A DNA stretch of 16,684 bases from JAADHY01 sp964428935 (GCA_964428935.1 CAYSAG010000092.1:1-16684), one strand, 5' to 3'. Shown: positions 6,935-14,992, counted from the stretch's first letter. The notes: generated from the sequence alone by a model not told the origin. Numbers and translations: made by a program.

Positions 6935-9481
6935 ATGAGCGAGTTGCTGGAGTACTTCCAAATTGAAGCGGCCGAGCGGCTGGAGCGGTTAGGGGCCGGG
7001 CTGCTGGCGCTGGAACAGAACAAGCAGGACGAAAAACTCCTGCAGGACCTGTTCCGAGAAGCCCACAGCCTGAAGGGTGCCGCCGCCGTCTCCGGCTTGG
7101 AGCATGTGGCGACGGTCTGTCACCGCCTGGAGGACGTCTTGGCCCGAATCCGCGACGGCGCACTGCAGCCCGACTCGCGAATCGTCGACACCTTGCTGGC
7201 CGCCACCGACGCCGTGCGCGAGCTGGTGAACAACCCGGAGTTGAGCGAAGAGCGGTCGCGCGAAATTGTGGAGCAACTGTCCGAGGCACTGCACGGAAGC
7301 GGACCGAGTCCCGAGAGGCCCAGTCCGCCGCGAGCCTCTTCCGAGGGCGAGCCGGCCACCGAAAGCGAGACGCGGGACGACCAGAAGCTGGACCAACGGG
7401 CCGAGCCACCGCAGCAGTCCGCGGCGCCGCAAGAGCCGCACGTTGAGCTGCCGTCGAAGTCCACGCCGCACGAGCAGCAACCGGCAAGCTCGGTTTCATC
7501 CGCGGGCCGGCCGACGGCCCGGCAAGCTCAACCGGTCGATCAGACGCCACACGTCGTGCCGTCCGGCCGGGAGCAGCCCCGGCCTTCGGCGAGCGAAGAG
7601 GGCTCGTCCACGCCGGACACCCAGACCGCGGCCGGCGAGCCGCGTCGAGCCGTGCAGTCCGCGGCACCGGCCGGCTCGAACGCGGGTGAGACACCTCGAG
7701 CTTCCGCACCGTCGACGACCTCCGCCTCCGGCGGCTCGCACGACGCCCTCCACAGCCGCCAGCAACCAGCCTCCACTGCAAACGGCTCGGCCGAACAACG
7801 TTTCGTCCGGCTGAAGGTGGAAGACCTGGACCGGCTGACGAACGTGGCGGGCGAACTTTTCGTTGCCGGCAACCGCTTGCGGTCGCGTTTGAACGACCTG
7901 CGGCGGCTGCGGCGGCAGATTCTGCAAGCTCAACAGTGGTCCGGCGCGGCCGAGGAACTGCTGTCGCAACTCCAACACGCCGTTCGAACGCTCGTGGACG
8001 ACCTGTCCAACGACCTGGCTCAAGTCTCTCCGCTCATTGGCGAAGTCCACCAGCGGACCTTGGAAGCTCGAATGGTTCCCGTCGACTCGTTGTTCGCCAG
8101 CCTGCCTCGGCTGGTCCGGCAAATGTGCCGCGAAACGGGCAAGCAGGCCGAGCTGCAGTTGTCGGGCGGACAGGCGCGAATCGACCGCCAGGTCCTGGAG
8201 GCTTTGCGAGACCCGCTGATTCACCTGGTGCGAAACGCCGTGGCTCACGGAATCGAACCGCCCGAGCAGCGCGAGGCGTCGGGCAAGCCCCGTGTGGGAC
8301 GAATTCGTCTTTGGGCCGAACGGCGAGGCGAGCGCATTCGGCTGGTCTGCGAAGACGACGGCCGAGGAATCGACCGTCCGAAGCTGGTTCGACGAGCGGT
8401 CGAGGCGGGTCTTTTGAGCGCCGAGCAGGCACAGAAGCTCTCGCCCAAACAAATCGACCGGCTCATTCTGCTGCCCGGTCTGTCGACGGCCGACTCGGTC
8501 ACCGACCTGTGCGGCCGAGGCGTGGGAATGGACGTGGTGGCCCAGCAGGTGGCTCGACTGCACGGAACGCTGAAGGTGCACAGCGAGCCGGGCCGGTTCA
8601 CCCGTTTCGAAATCGAACTGCCGGCGTCCGTTGCCACGTTGGAGGGCCTGGTGGTCGAGGCGAACGGTCACACGTACGTCTTGCCGGCCTTCGCCGTCCG
8701 CAAGACGCTGCGAATCGAACCCAGTCAGGTGCGACGGGGAGCCGGCGGGGAGTGGCTTTGCGTTCTGGACGGCCAGACCGTGCCGCTCGTCACCTTGCTC
8801 GACCTGTTGTGGCCCGGTACGCACGCGTTCCGACCGGCGGGTCCGCGAGCCATTGCCGTGCTGGTGAAGTTCGGTTCCAGCAGTTTGGCCATTGTTGTCG
8901 ACCGCCTGGTCGGAATGAAGACGGTAGTGGCGAAGAGTCTGGGGAACCATTTGGGCGAAATCGACGGAATTGTGGGAGCCACCATTTTGCCGAACGGCCA
9001 GCCGGCTCTGATTGTCAACCCGCAACGGCTGGCCGAGCTTTGGGTGCAGGACGGTCGTTCGGTGTCGGTCGACGAGGTCGAGGAAGGTACGGACGAAGGC
9101 CAGCAGCGGCAGCGGCCGCCCGTTCTGGTCGTCGACGACTCGGTCACGACTCGAATGATGGAAAAAAGCATTCTCGAGTCGGCCGGGTACCGGGTCGACA
9201 CGGCCGTCAACGGAGAGCAAGCCTGGAGCAAGCTGGGTCAGCAGACTTACGCGCTGGTCGTCACCGACGTCGAAATGCCCGGGCTGGACGGTTTCGAGCT
9301 GACCAAGCGAATCCGTTCGCACAAGGAACTGAAAGACCTGCCGGTGATCATTGTCACGTCGCTGGGCACGCCCGAGCAGAAGAAGAAAGGCATGGAGGCG
9401 GGTGCGAACGCGTACATTGTCAAGAAGGAGTTTGATCAAAGTCGGTTGTTGGACCTGGTGGCGAGGATGGCAGGATCATGA
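6935..9481 (+). CDS. cheA: hybrid chemotaxis histidine kinase CheA with C-terminal receiver (WspE-like)
   Basis: An 848-residue CheA that autophosphorylates under receptor control and passes phosphate to receiver domains. P1 (Hpt) occupies about 1-110, with the phosphorylated His in E-A-H-S-L-K-G (His44). A low-complexity Ser/Pro/Gln/Ala linker of roughly 165 residues (about 122-287) takes the place of P2. Then come P3 dimerisation (about 289-390), the P4 ATP-binding domain with N-box H-L-V-R-N-A-V-A-H-G, G1 D-D-G-R-G-I-D and G-R-G-V-G-M-D, the P5 CheW-like domain (about 565-700), and a receiver (about 728-848) with Asp778 in V-T-D-V-E-M-P-G. P1-P3-P4-P5-REC is the WspE layout. The N-box has Ala where many CheAs have Asp. 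The ATG at 6935 has AGGA four bases before it; a GTG at 6908 would add nine residues. The stop overlaps the cheB ATG (ATGA), so translation is probably coupled. Confidence 0.93.
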   Translation: MSELLEYFQIEAAERLERLGAGLLALEQNKQDEKLLQDLFREAHSLKGAAAVSGLEHVATVCHRLEDVLARIRDGALQPDSRIVDTLLAATDAVRELVNNPELSEERSREIVEQLSEALHGSGPSPERPSPPRASSEGEPATESETRDDQKLDQRAEPPQQSAAPQEPHVELPSKSTPHEQQPASSVSSAGRPTARQAQPVDQTPHVVPSGREQPRPSASEEGSSTPDTQTAAGEPRRAVQSAAPAGSNAGETPRASAPSTTSASGGSHDALHSRQQPASTANGSAEQRFVRLKVEDLDRLTNVAGELFVAGNRLRSRLNDLRRLRRQILQAQQWSGAAEELLSQLQHAVRTLVDDLSNDLAQVSPLIGEVHQRTLEARMVPVDSLFASLPRLVRQMCRETGKQAELQLSGGQARIDRQVLEALRDPLIHLVRNAVAHGIEPPEQREASGKPRVGRIRLWAERRGERIRLVCEDDGRGIDRPKLVRRAVEAGLLSAEQAQKLSPKQIDRLILLPGLSTADSVTDLCGRGVGMDVVAQQVARLHGTLKVHSEPGRFTRFEIELPASVATLEGLVVEANGHTYVLPAFAVRKTLRIEPSQVRRGAGGEWLCVLDGQTVPLVTLLDLLWPGTHAFRPAGPRAIAVLVKFGSSSLAIVVDRLVGMKTVVAKSLGNHLGEIDGIVGATILPNGQPALIVNPQRLAELWVQDGRSVSVDEVEEGTDEGQQRQRPPVLVVDDSVTTRMMEKSILESAGYRVDTAVNGEQAWSKLGQQTYALVVTDVEMPGLDGFELTKRIRSHKELKDLPVIIVTSLGTPEQKKKGMEAGANAYIVKKEFDQSRLLDLVARMAGS

Positions 9482-10563
9482 TTCGAGTACTAGTGGTAGA
9501 CGACTCGGCCGTCGTTCGAAAGGCGGTCTCGGAACAACTGCGAGCCGCGGGCATGGAGGTGGTGGGCGAAGCCACCAATGGGTCCGAGGCGGTCGAAATG
9601 GCCCGTCGGCTCAAACCGGACGTGGTCTTGACCGACCTGCTCATGCCGGGCATGGACGGCGTGGAGGCGACGCGCCGAATCATGCGGGAAGCTCCCACCC
9701 GCGTGGTCGTCCTGACCGGGTTGGGGGGTCGAGAGGAGTGCCGTGCGACGCTGGACGCGCTGTCGGCCGGAGCGTTGGAGGTGTGCGCGAAGCCGCACGG
9801 AGACAGCCAGTCCAACCAGCAGCAGTGGCAGCGGATTGTCACGACGGTGCGAGCGGCGGTGCGGGTGCCGGTTTCGCAGCGGCTGGCCGGGTCGTCTCGG
9901 CGCGAGTCCCCCGCGGCTTGCGGCTGCTCCAGCTCGACCGACACCGCCGACCACCGACGCCCGCGCGTCGTCGTCATCGGGGCTTCCACCGGCGGGCCGT
10001 CGGCCGTCCGGCAAGTTCTGGAAGCGTTGCCCGGTGACTTTCCAGCCACGGTCTTCGTCGCGGTTCACAGCGGTCGCATCTCGGCACCGACCATGGCCAA
10101 CTGGTTGGCCGACTACTGCTCGCTGCCGGTCAGCGAAGTTCGCCACGGGGAGGAGTTCGCCGCGGGCGCGGGCCGTGTCTACGTGCCTCCGGCCGGAGCC
10201 GACCTGACTCTGGTCCGCAACCGTCTGTTGCTGAGCGAGCCGAGCGGTGACACTCGGCGGTGCACGCCGTCCATCGACCGTCTGTTCTTCTCGGCCGCCG
10301 ACGCGTACGGACCGGAAGTCGTCGGCGTGCTGCTGACCGGCATGGGGGCCGACGGCGCGGCCGGGCTGAAGTACATTCGCGAGCGGGGTGGACGAACCGT
10401 CGCCCAAGACGAATCCACGTGCGTGGTCTACGGCATGCCGGCCGCCGCGGTCGAGCTGCAAGCGGCCGAACAGGTTCTGCCCCTGACACACATTCCCGAC
10501 TACCTGGTCGAAGTGACCGGTGCTCCGAAACGCTCCAACCTGTGCCACGAGGTCGCCCGATGA
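9478..10563 (+). CDS. cheB: CheB protein-glutamate methylesterase (WspF-like)
   Basis: A 361-residue response regulator that removes receptor methyl groups, opposing CheR for adaptation. The N-terminal receiver (1-125) has acidic pocket D8/D9, phosphoacceptor Asp53 in L-T-D-L-L-M-P-G, the conserved Thr80 and Lys105-Pro. A linker of about 35 residues leads to the methylesterase domain (about 162-350). The catalytic triad is visible: Ser170 in G-A-S-T-G-G, His197 in A-V-H-S-G-R, and Asp292 in T-G-M-G-A-D-G. The segment after the His departs from the usual H-M-P. The protein has several cysteines, including C-G-C in the linker. The ATG overlaps the cheA stop, and its own stop overlaps the start of the next gene (ATGA at 10560-10563). 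Confidence 0.93.
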   Translation: MIRVLVVDDSAVVRKAVSEQLRAAGMEVVGEATNGSEAVEMARRLKPDVVLTDLLMPGMDGVEATRRIMREAPTRVVVLTGLGGREECRATLDALSAGALEVCAKPHGDSQSNQQQWQRIVTTVRAAVRVPVSQRLAGSSRRESPAACGCSSSTDTADHRRPRVVVIGASTGGPSAVRQVLEALPGDFPATVFVAVHSGRISAPTMANWLADYCSLPVSEVRHGEEFAAGAGRVYVPPAGADLTLVRNRLLLSEPSGDTRRCTPSIDRLFFSAADAYGPEVVGVLLTGMGADGAAGLKYIRERGGRTVAQDESTCVVYGMPAAAVELQAAEQVLPLTHIPDYLVEVTGAPKRSNLCHEVAR

Positions 10564-12305
10564 GCCAGAACTTCATTCCAGCCACCCTGTTGGTCGCCGA
10601 CGACAGCTTGACGGTCCGAAGCGCCCTGTGCGACTTGTTCTCGCGCGAGGGCTACGACGTCCTCGCCGCCGGCTCGGCCACCAAGGCGCTCGAACTGCTC
10701 CGCACCAAACCCGTCGACGTCCTCATTCTGGACCTGGTCATGGAAGACCTGCGAGGACAAGAAGTCATTCAGCGGGTCAAGTCGGACCCCAAACTCGAGG
10801 TCGTTCCCATTCTGCTGCTGACGGCCGTGGCCGACCGGCAGGAGCTGGTGCAGTGCCTGGACCTCGGCGCAGACGACTTCGTCGTCAAACCGTGGGACCG
10901 CCGCGAGTTGCTGGGTCGGGTGCGAGCCATGGTCCGGCTGCGCCGAGCCTTGGACGGCATGCGCACCAGCGCCGCTCGAGCCCGCGCCCTGCTGAACGCA
11001 CCGCGCCACGTCGCCCTCTTGCTCGACCGCCACGGAACCATTCTGGACGCCAACGCGCAAGCGGCCGCCACGCTTCACGTCCCTTCCCAACAACTCAGCG
11101 GCCGCAAGCTGTCCGAGGTCTTGCCGGCCGAGCGGTTCCGACTCTGGCAGCCGCAAATCGAACGCGTGCTGGGCTCGAGCGGAGCGTGTCGGTCTGCCCG
11201 TTTCGAGGAAGAGAACCGCGGACGCTACTACGAAACCTGCATCTACCCAGTCTGCGACAACGGCTCGGTCACCGGCTGCGCCGTGCTGTCGGCCGACATT
11301 ACCGAGCGGAAAGAAACCGAACGGAAAATGGCCGAGCTGAACCGCAAGCTGATCGAAACGTCGCGACGGGCCGGCATGGCCGAAATCGCCACGAACGTCT
11401 TGCACCATGTGGGCAACGCGCTCAGCCGAATCAACGTGTCGTCCGGACTGCTGCAGGAAAAACTGGCCAGCCTGGGCATTCGCGACTTCCGACGTGCCAC
11501 GGAACTGCTGGAGCAGCACCTGCATGAGCTGGACCGATTCTGCACCGAAGACGAACGCGGCCGACACATGGCTCCGTTCCTCATTGCGCTCAGCCGGCAA
11601 ATGGTCCAGCGGGAGCGGGACGTGCGCGACGAGCTCAAACGACTCCGTGAAGCCGTCCAGCGAGTGAACGAAATCCTGACGCTCCAGCAGGACCTCGCCG
11701 GCAACTCTTGCTTGAAGGAAGAGGTCGTTCTGCAAGACGTGCTGAAGGACGTGGTGGCCGAACACCAAAAGCGGGCGGAAAAACTGGGCGTGGAAGTCGA
11801 CTGCCACTTCGAGCCGGTTCCGCCAGTCATGGCCGACCGCATGAAAGTCAGGCGAATCGTGGGCGAGCTGATTCACAACGCGCTGGACTCGCTGGCTGAA
11901 AGCCCTTCACGCGAGAAACGCCTGACCGTGCGTTTGTACCGCAACGACCGGGGACTGGTGTGCATCGACGTGGAGGACAACGGAGTGGGCATCGAAGAAC
12001 AGAACCTGGCTCGCGTCTTCGGCCAAGGCTACACAACAAAAAAGGACGCCAAGGGACTGGGCTTGCACGACGCGGCCCTGCAGGCCAAGGAGCAGGGCGG
12101 CGAGCTGGTCGCTCACAGTGACGGCCCGGGCCTGGGAGCCCGCTTCACGCTCAAGCTGGCCTTCCAAACACCCGAGGAGTACCTGGCGACGCTGCCGGAC
12201 GAGCCGTCCCGCACCCAGACCGCCCAGCCGGACCGCGCAGCCGAACCCCCGTCGCCCTCCCAGGAACAGCCAACCCCGACCTGCACCGTCTGCTCTGACT
12301 CGTAG
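10560..12305 (+). CDS. receiver-PAS-histidine kinase, in the position of WspR
   Basis: A 581-residue soluble kinase with no membrane segments. An N-terminal receiver (about 6-125) has D14/D15, phosphoacceptor Asp58 in I-L-D-L-V-M and Lys110-Pro. A PAS domain follows (about 147-250, ending in the typical D-I-T-E-R-K). A dimerisation/H-box region has N-V-L-H282-H-V-G-N-A-L-S, an atypical H-box lacking the usual H-E motif. The HATPase domain carries N-box I-H-N-A-L-D (438-443), G1 D-N-G-V-G-I (473-478) and G-L-G-L (499-502). The tail is disordered and ends in C-T-V-C-S-D-S. The start codon overlaps the cheB stop, so the kinase is probably made with the array. The likely input is CheA phosphotransfer to Asp58; the output partner is not in this window. 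In Wsp operons this slot holds the GGDEF protein WspR; no GGDEF signature is seen here. The ATG is chosen over the longer open frame, which lies inside cheB. Confidence 0.9.
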   Translation: MSQNFIPATLLVADDSLTVRSALCDLFSREGYDVLAAGSATKALELLRTKPVDVLILDLVMEDLRGQEVIQRVKSDPKLEVVPILLLTAVADRQELVQCLDLGADDFVVKPWDRRELLGRVRAMVRLRRALDGMRTSAARARALLNAPRHVALLLDRHGTILDANAQAAATLHVPSQQLSGRKLSEVLPAERFRLWQPQIERVLGSSGACRSARFEEENRGRYYETCIYPVCDNGSVTGCAVLSADITERKETERKMAELNRKLIETSRRAGMAEIATNVLHHVGNALSRINVSSGLLQEKLASLGIRDFRRATELLEQHLHELDRFCTEDERGRHMAPFLIALSRQMVQRERDVRDELKRLREAVQRVNEILTLQQDLAGNSCLKEEVVLQDVLKDVVAEHQKRAEKLGVEVDCHFEPVPPVMADRMKVRRIVGELIHNALDSLAESPSREKRLTVRLYRNDRGLVCIDVEDNGVGIEEQNLARVFGQGYTTKKDAKGLGLHDAALQAKEQGGELVAHSDGPGLGARFTLKLAFQTPEEYLATLPDEPSRTQTAQPDRAAEPPSPSQEQPTPTCTVCSDS

Positions 12306-12593
12306 GCCCACCGACCGACGGCCGCCCGCACAAGCAAACCGTTCGACCCAGCCAGCCCCGACAAGACCGGCCGCTCCACGCGCCGACGCCGGCTCCTCCG
12401 TGCCCCGTCGCTCCCCCGTCTCCCCTTCGCCACCGCCAGCGCCACGTCCCGAGACGCCCTGCACGCTTCGTTCCCCGTTGTCCCGCCAGTCGCCCCCGCG
12501 CGTCGCCAGCTCGAGCCACAATGGGTCAACGCACCTGAGCCCGTTCGCCCCTGCTCCCCCAGCTCGCTCGGTCGCATCCCCGACGTCAGCCAG
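12306..12593. other. C-rich non-coding stretch between the chemosensory and lut operons
   Basis: About 290 bases with a marked excess of C over G on the + strand and no plausible gene. The frames that are open on either strand translate to low-complexity Arg/Gly/Pro/Ser. No transcription terminator hairpin with a T-run was found after the kinase stop. The right end leads into the lut promoter. Confidence 0.5.
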
Positions 12594-12702
12594 TATAATC
12601 GCCGCCAGAAAGCCGAGTGAGCCGGTTCGGAACCGGAGCGGGTCTTGCTGGACGGCCGCCAAGCGACGCTGCACGGGGACGGCCGTCCGTCGCCGACGTC
12701 AG
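12580..12702. promoter_or_regulatory. pair of direct repeats CCGACGTCAG flanking the putative lut start point
   Basis: The identical 10-mer lies at 12580-12589 (between -35 and -10) and at 12693-12702 (in the presumed leader, 25 bases before the lutA ATG). Each contains the palindrome GACGTC. Placement inside the promoter and downstream of the start is what would be expected for a repressor with paired operators, but this is only inference; a chance 10-bp repeat in GC-rich DNA cannot be excluded. Confidence 0.3.
12594..12599 (+). promoter_or_regulatory. -10 element (TATAAT) of a putative sigma70-type lut promoter
   Basis: A perfect TATAAT in otherwise very GC-rich DNA, 128 bases upstream of the lutA ATG. 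At 17-base spacing the -35 position (12571-12576) reads GTCGCA, matching TTGACA at only three of six positions, so the promoter may be activator-dependent. Transcription would begin near 12606 (inferred). A 10-bp sequence, CCGACGTCAG, occurs in the spacer (12580-12589) and again in the presumed leader (12693-12702). Confidence 0.6.
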
Positions 12703-12726
12703 AGGCAGGCAGCAGCGAGCGGAACA

Positions 12727-13473
12727 ATGCGCGTCGGTCTTTTCATTCCGTGCTACGTCGACCAGTTGTACCCGAGCGTGGGGTTGGCCACGGTGAGGGT
12801 GCTGCGTCGGTTCGGTTTGCACTTGGAGTACCCTCGAGAGCAGACGTGCTGCGGCCAGCCCTTCTTGAACAGCGGGCTGTGCGCGGAGACGCGACCGTTC
12901 GCCGAGCGGTTCCTGCAAATCTTTCGAGACTACGACTACGTCGTTTGTCCGTCGGGCAGTTGCACGTCGATCGTCCGGCACCACTACGACCAGTTCCTGG
13001 CCGGCCAGCCGGGCTTTGACGAACTGAAGGCGAAGACGTTCGAGCTGTGCGAGTTCTTGACGGACGTCCTGAAGGTGGACGGCGTCGACGGCCGCTTCCC
13101 CTACCGCGTCGGGCTCCACCACAGTTGCCACGGACTGCGCGAGCTGCGTCTGGCCCGGTCCAGCGAAACGGTTGGGCCTTACTTCAGCAAAATGAAGCAG
13201 TTGCTGGAGTCGCTGGAAGGCATTCAGTTCACCGAGCCCTCGCGGCCGGACGAATGCTGTGGCTTTGGCGGAACGTTTGCCGTTCTCGAGGAAGCCGTCT
13301 CCTGCCGAATGGGCCTGGACCGCATTCGTGACCACGAGCAGGCCGGCACCGAAGTGCTCACCTCTTACGACGTCTCGTGCCTCATGCACCTGGACGGCCT
13401 GATTCGCCGACACAAGAAACCGATTCGGGTCATGCACGTGGCCGAAATCCTCGACGCCGCTCAGGAAAAGTGA
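12727..13473 (+). CDS. lutA: lactate utilization protein A, (Fe-S)-binding CCG-domain protein
   Basis: A 248-residue cytoplasmic protein with two cysteine-rich CCG domains, the subunit that in LutABC (L-lactate oxidation to pyruvate) is thought to bind Fe-S clusters. The first domain shows Cys9, C41-C42-G43 and C74-P-S-G-S-C79. The second shows Cys134 in H-S-C-H-G, C177-C178-G179-F-G-G and Cys218 in S-C-L-M-H-L. Length and motif spacing match LutA/YkgE. The opening M-R-V-G-L-F-I-P-C-Y is the standard start of the family and fixes the ATG at 12727, although the upstream AGCGGA is a poor ribosome binding site. The gene is first in a three-gene operon behind a TATAAT promoter. A glycolate-oxidase iron-sulfur or heterodisulfide-reductase-like role is less likely given lutB and lutC next door. 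Confidence 0.92.
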   Translation: MRVGLFIPCYVDQLYPSVGLATVRVLRRFGLHLEYPREQTCCGQPFLNSGLCAETRPFAERFLQIFRDYDYVVCPSGSCTSIVRHHYDQFLAGQPGFDELKAKTFELCEFLTDVLKVDGVDGRFPYRVGLHHSCHGLRELRLARSSETVGPYFSKMKQLLESLEGIQFTEPSRPDECCGFGGTFAVLEEAVSCRMGLDRIRDHEQAGTEVLTSYDVSCLMHLDGLIRRHKKPIRVMHVAEILDAAQEK

Positions 13474-13573
13474 CATTCCCTCGAGCCGCTTCTTCTGCGT
13501 CCGGCCTCCGAGGGTCGAAGCCACGTGGTCTCGCCAGTCCGGGCGGACCGACCGGCAAGAAGGACGAAGACTC

Positions 13574-14992
13574 ATGGACCACGCTGTTCAAGCTGCCGAG
13601 TTCCTGAGGAACCCGGAACGGGTGACCTGGCACGACCAGGCGCTGTGGTTCGTCCGTGCCAAGCGCGACCGAATGGCTCACGCCTTGCCCGAATGGGAAC
13701 AGCTCCGCGAAAAAGCGGCGGCCATCAAGGCGTACACGTTGTCGCATTTGGCCGAGCTGCTGGAACAGTTCGAGCGAAACGCCACTCGTTTGGGCGCTCA
13801 CGTTCATTGGGCCGAGACGGCCGAAGAGCACAACCGAATTGTGCTGGAGCTGCTGCAACGGCACGGCGCGAAGAAGGTCGTCAAGAGCAAGTCCATGCTG
13901 ACCGAAGAGTGTCAGCTCAACCCGTTCCTGGAACAGCACGGCATTGAAGTGGTCGACACGGACTTGGGCGAGCGAATTGTGCAACTGCGCCGGGAGCCGC
14001 CCAGTCACATTGTCATGCCGGCCATTCACCTGAAGCGCGAGGAAGTCGGCGAGCTGTTTCACCAGCACTTGGGAACCGAGAAGGGGGCCACCGACCCGGC
14101 TTACCTGACCGAAGCGGCACGGAACGACCTTCGAGCTCGTTTCCGCCAGGCCGACGCGGGAATCACCGGGGTGAACTTCGCCGTCGCCGAGACGGGCGGA
14201 ATTGTTGTGTGCACGAACGAGGGGAACGCGGACCTGGGCACGTCCGTCCCGCCGCTCCACATTGCTTGCATGGGAATCGAGAAATTGGTTCCCCGAGCGG
14301 CCGATTTGGCCGTGTTCGTGCGACTGCTGGCTCGCTCGGCCACCGGTCAGCCCATTACCACTTACACGTCGCACTTTCACGGACCGCGGCCGGGGGGTGA
14401 GCTGCACATTGTGCTGGTCGACAACGGCCGCAGTCGGCTGCTGGCCGACGAGCGGTTTCGTCGAGCCTTGAGTTGCATTCGCTGTGCCGCTTGCATGAAC
14501 ACGTGCCCGGTCTTTCGACGGACCGGCGGCCACAGCTACGGTGTTCCCATTCCCGGCCCCATTGGTTCCATTCTCGCTCCTTTCCGCGACGCGCAGCAGC
14601 ACGCCAGTCTGCCTTACGCGTCCAGCCTGTGCGGTTCCTGCTCGGACGTCTGCCCTGTCCGAATCGACCTGCACCACGAGCTGTTGCGTTGGCGAGACGA
14701 GCTGGTCCGGCGCGGACTGCTTCCGTGGCGCAAGCGGCTGGCCATGAAGTTGGCCGCTGCCGTTTTGCTCCGGCCGGGACTGTACGTCGCCGCGGGCAAG
14801 GTCGCCCGGTGGCTGGTGCCCAGGCTGCCCCGTTTCGTGCTCTACAACCGCTTCAACGCGTGGGGCCGCCAGCGCGAACTGCCTCCGTTTCCGCCGAAGA
14901 GCTTCCGTGAGTTGTACGAAGAGCTGGAACAAGAGGAAGCCGCGACCAAGCAGGCTGAAAGTGAGGAGCCGACCCGTGACGAGCAGCCGTGA
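13574..14992 (+). CDS. lutB: lactate utilization protein B, LUD-domain ferredoxin-like Fe-S protein
   Basis: A 472-residue protein, normal length for LutB/YkgF. The N-terminal two-thirds is a LUD domain; A-G-I-T-G-V-N-F-A-V-A-E-T-G-G at about residues 195-209 is its most conserved segment. Two cysteine clusters follow: C301-x2-C304-x2-C307-x3-C311-P (ferredoxin-type 4Fe-4S) and C353-x2-C356-x3-C360-P. The C-terminal region (about 375-472) is basic then acidic and matches the LutB C-terminal extension. With LutA and LutC it should form the cytoplasmic complex that oxidises L-lactate, passing electrons toward the respiratory chain. The ATG at 13574 has AAGGA about ten bases upstream. The 100-base gap after lutA holds no gene. 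The last 17 bases overlap lutC. Confidence 0.93.
   Translation: MDHAVQAAEFLRNPERVTWHDQALWFVRAKRDRMAHALPEWEQLREKAAAIKAYTLSHLAELLEQFERNATRLGAHVHWAETAEEHNRIVLELLQRHGAKKVVKSKSMLTEECQLNPFLEQHGIEVVDTDLGERIVQLRREPPSHIVMPAIHLKREEVGELFHQHLGTEKGATDPAYLTEAARNDLRARFRQADAGITGVNFAVAETGGIVVCTNEGNADLGTSVPPLHIACMGIEKLVPRAADLAVFVRLLARSATGQPITTYTSHFHGPRPGGELHIVLVDNGRSRLLADERFRRALSCIRCAACMNTCPVFRRTGGHSYGVPIPGPIGSILAPFRDAQQHASLPYASSLCGSCSDVCPVRIDLHHELLRWRDELVRRGLLPWRKRLAMKLAAAVLLRPGLYVAAGKVARWLVPRLPRFVLYNRFNAWGRQRELPPFPPKSFRELYEELEQEEAATKQAESEEPTRDEQP

Noticed and set aside
7496..9439. 647-codon reverse-strand frame opposite cheA
   Set aside because: The forward frame is an unmistakable CheA with all kinase motifs; the antisense frame has none.
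9431..9440. TTTGATCAAA palindrome resembling an FNR half-site pair
   Set aside because: It is inside the cheA receiver coding sequence (Phe-Asp-Gln) and lacks the four-base spacer of a FNR box.
10260..10559. Upstream extension of the terminal kinase by 100 codons
   Set aside because: It lies wholly inside cheB in another frame; the receiver domain begins right after the ATG at 10560.
12118..12726. Upstream extension of lutA
   Set aside because: The added sequence is Pro/Arg/Ser low complexity and overlaps the kinase gene and the promoter; the family start is at 12727.
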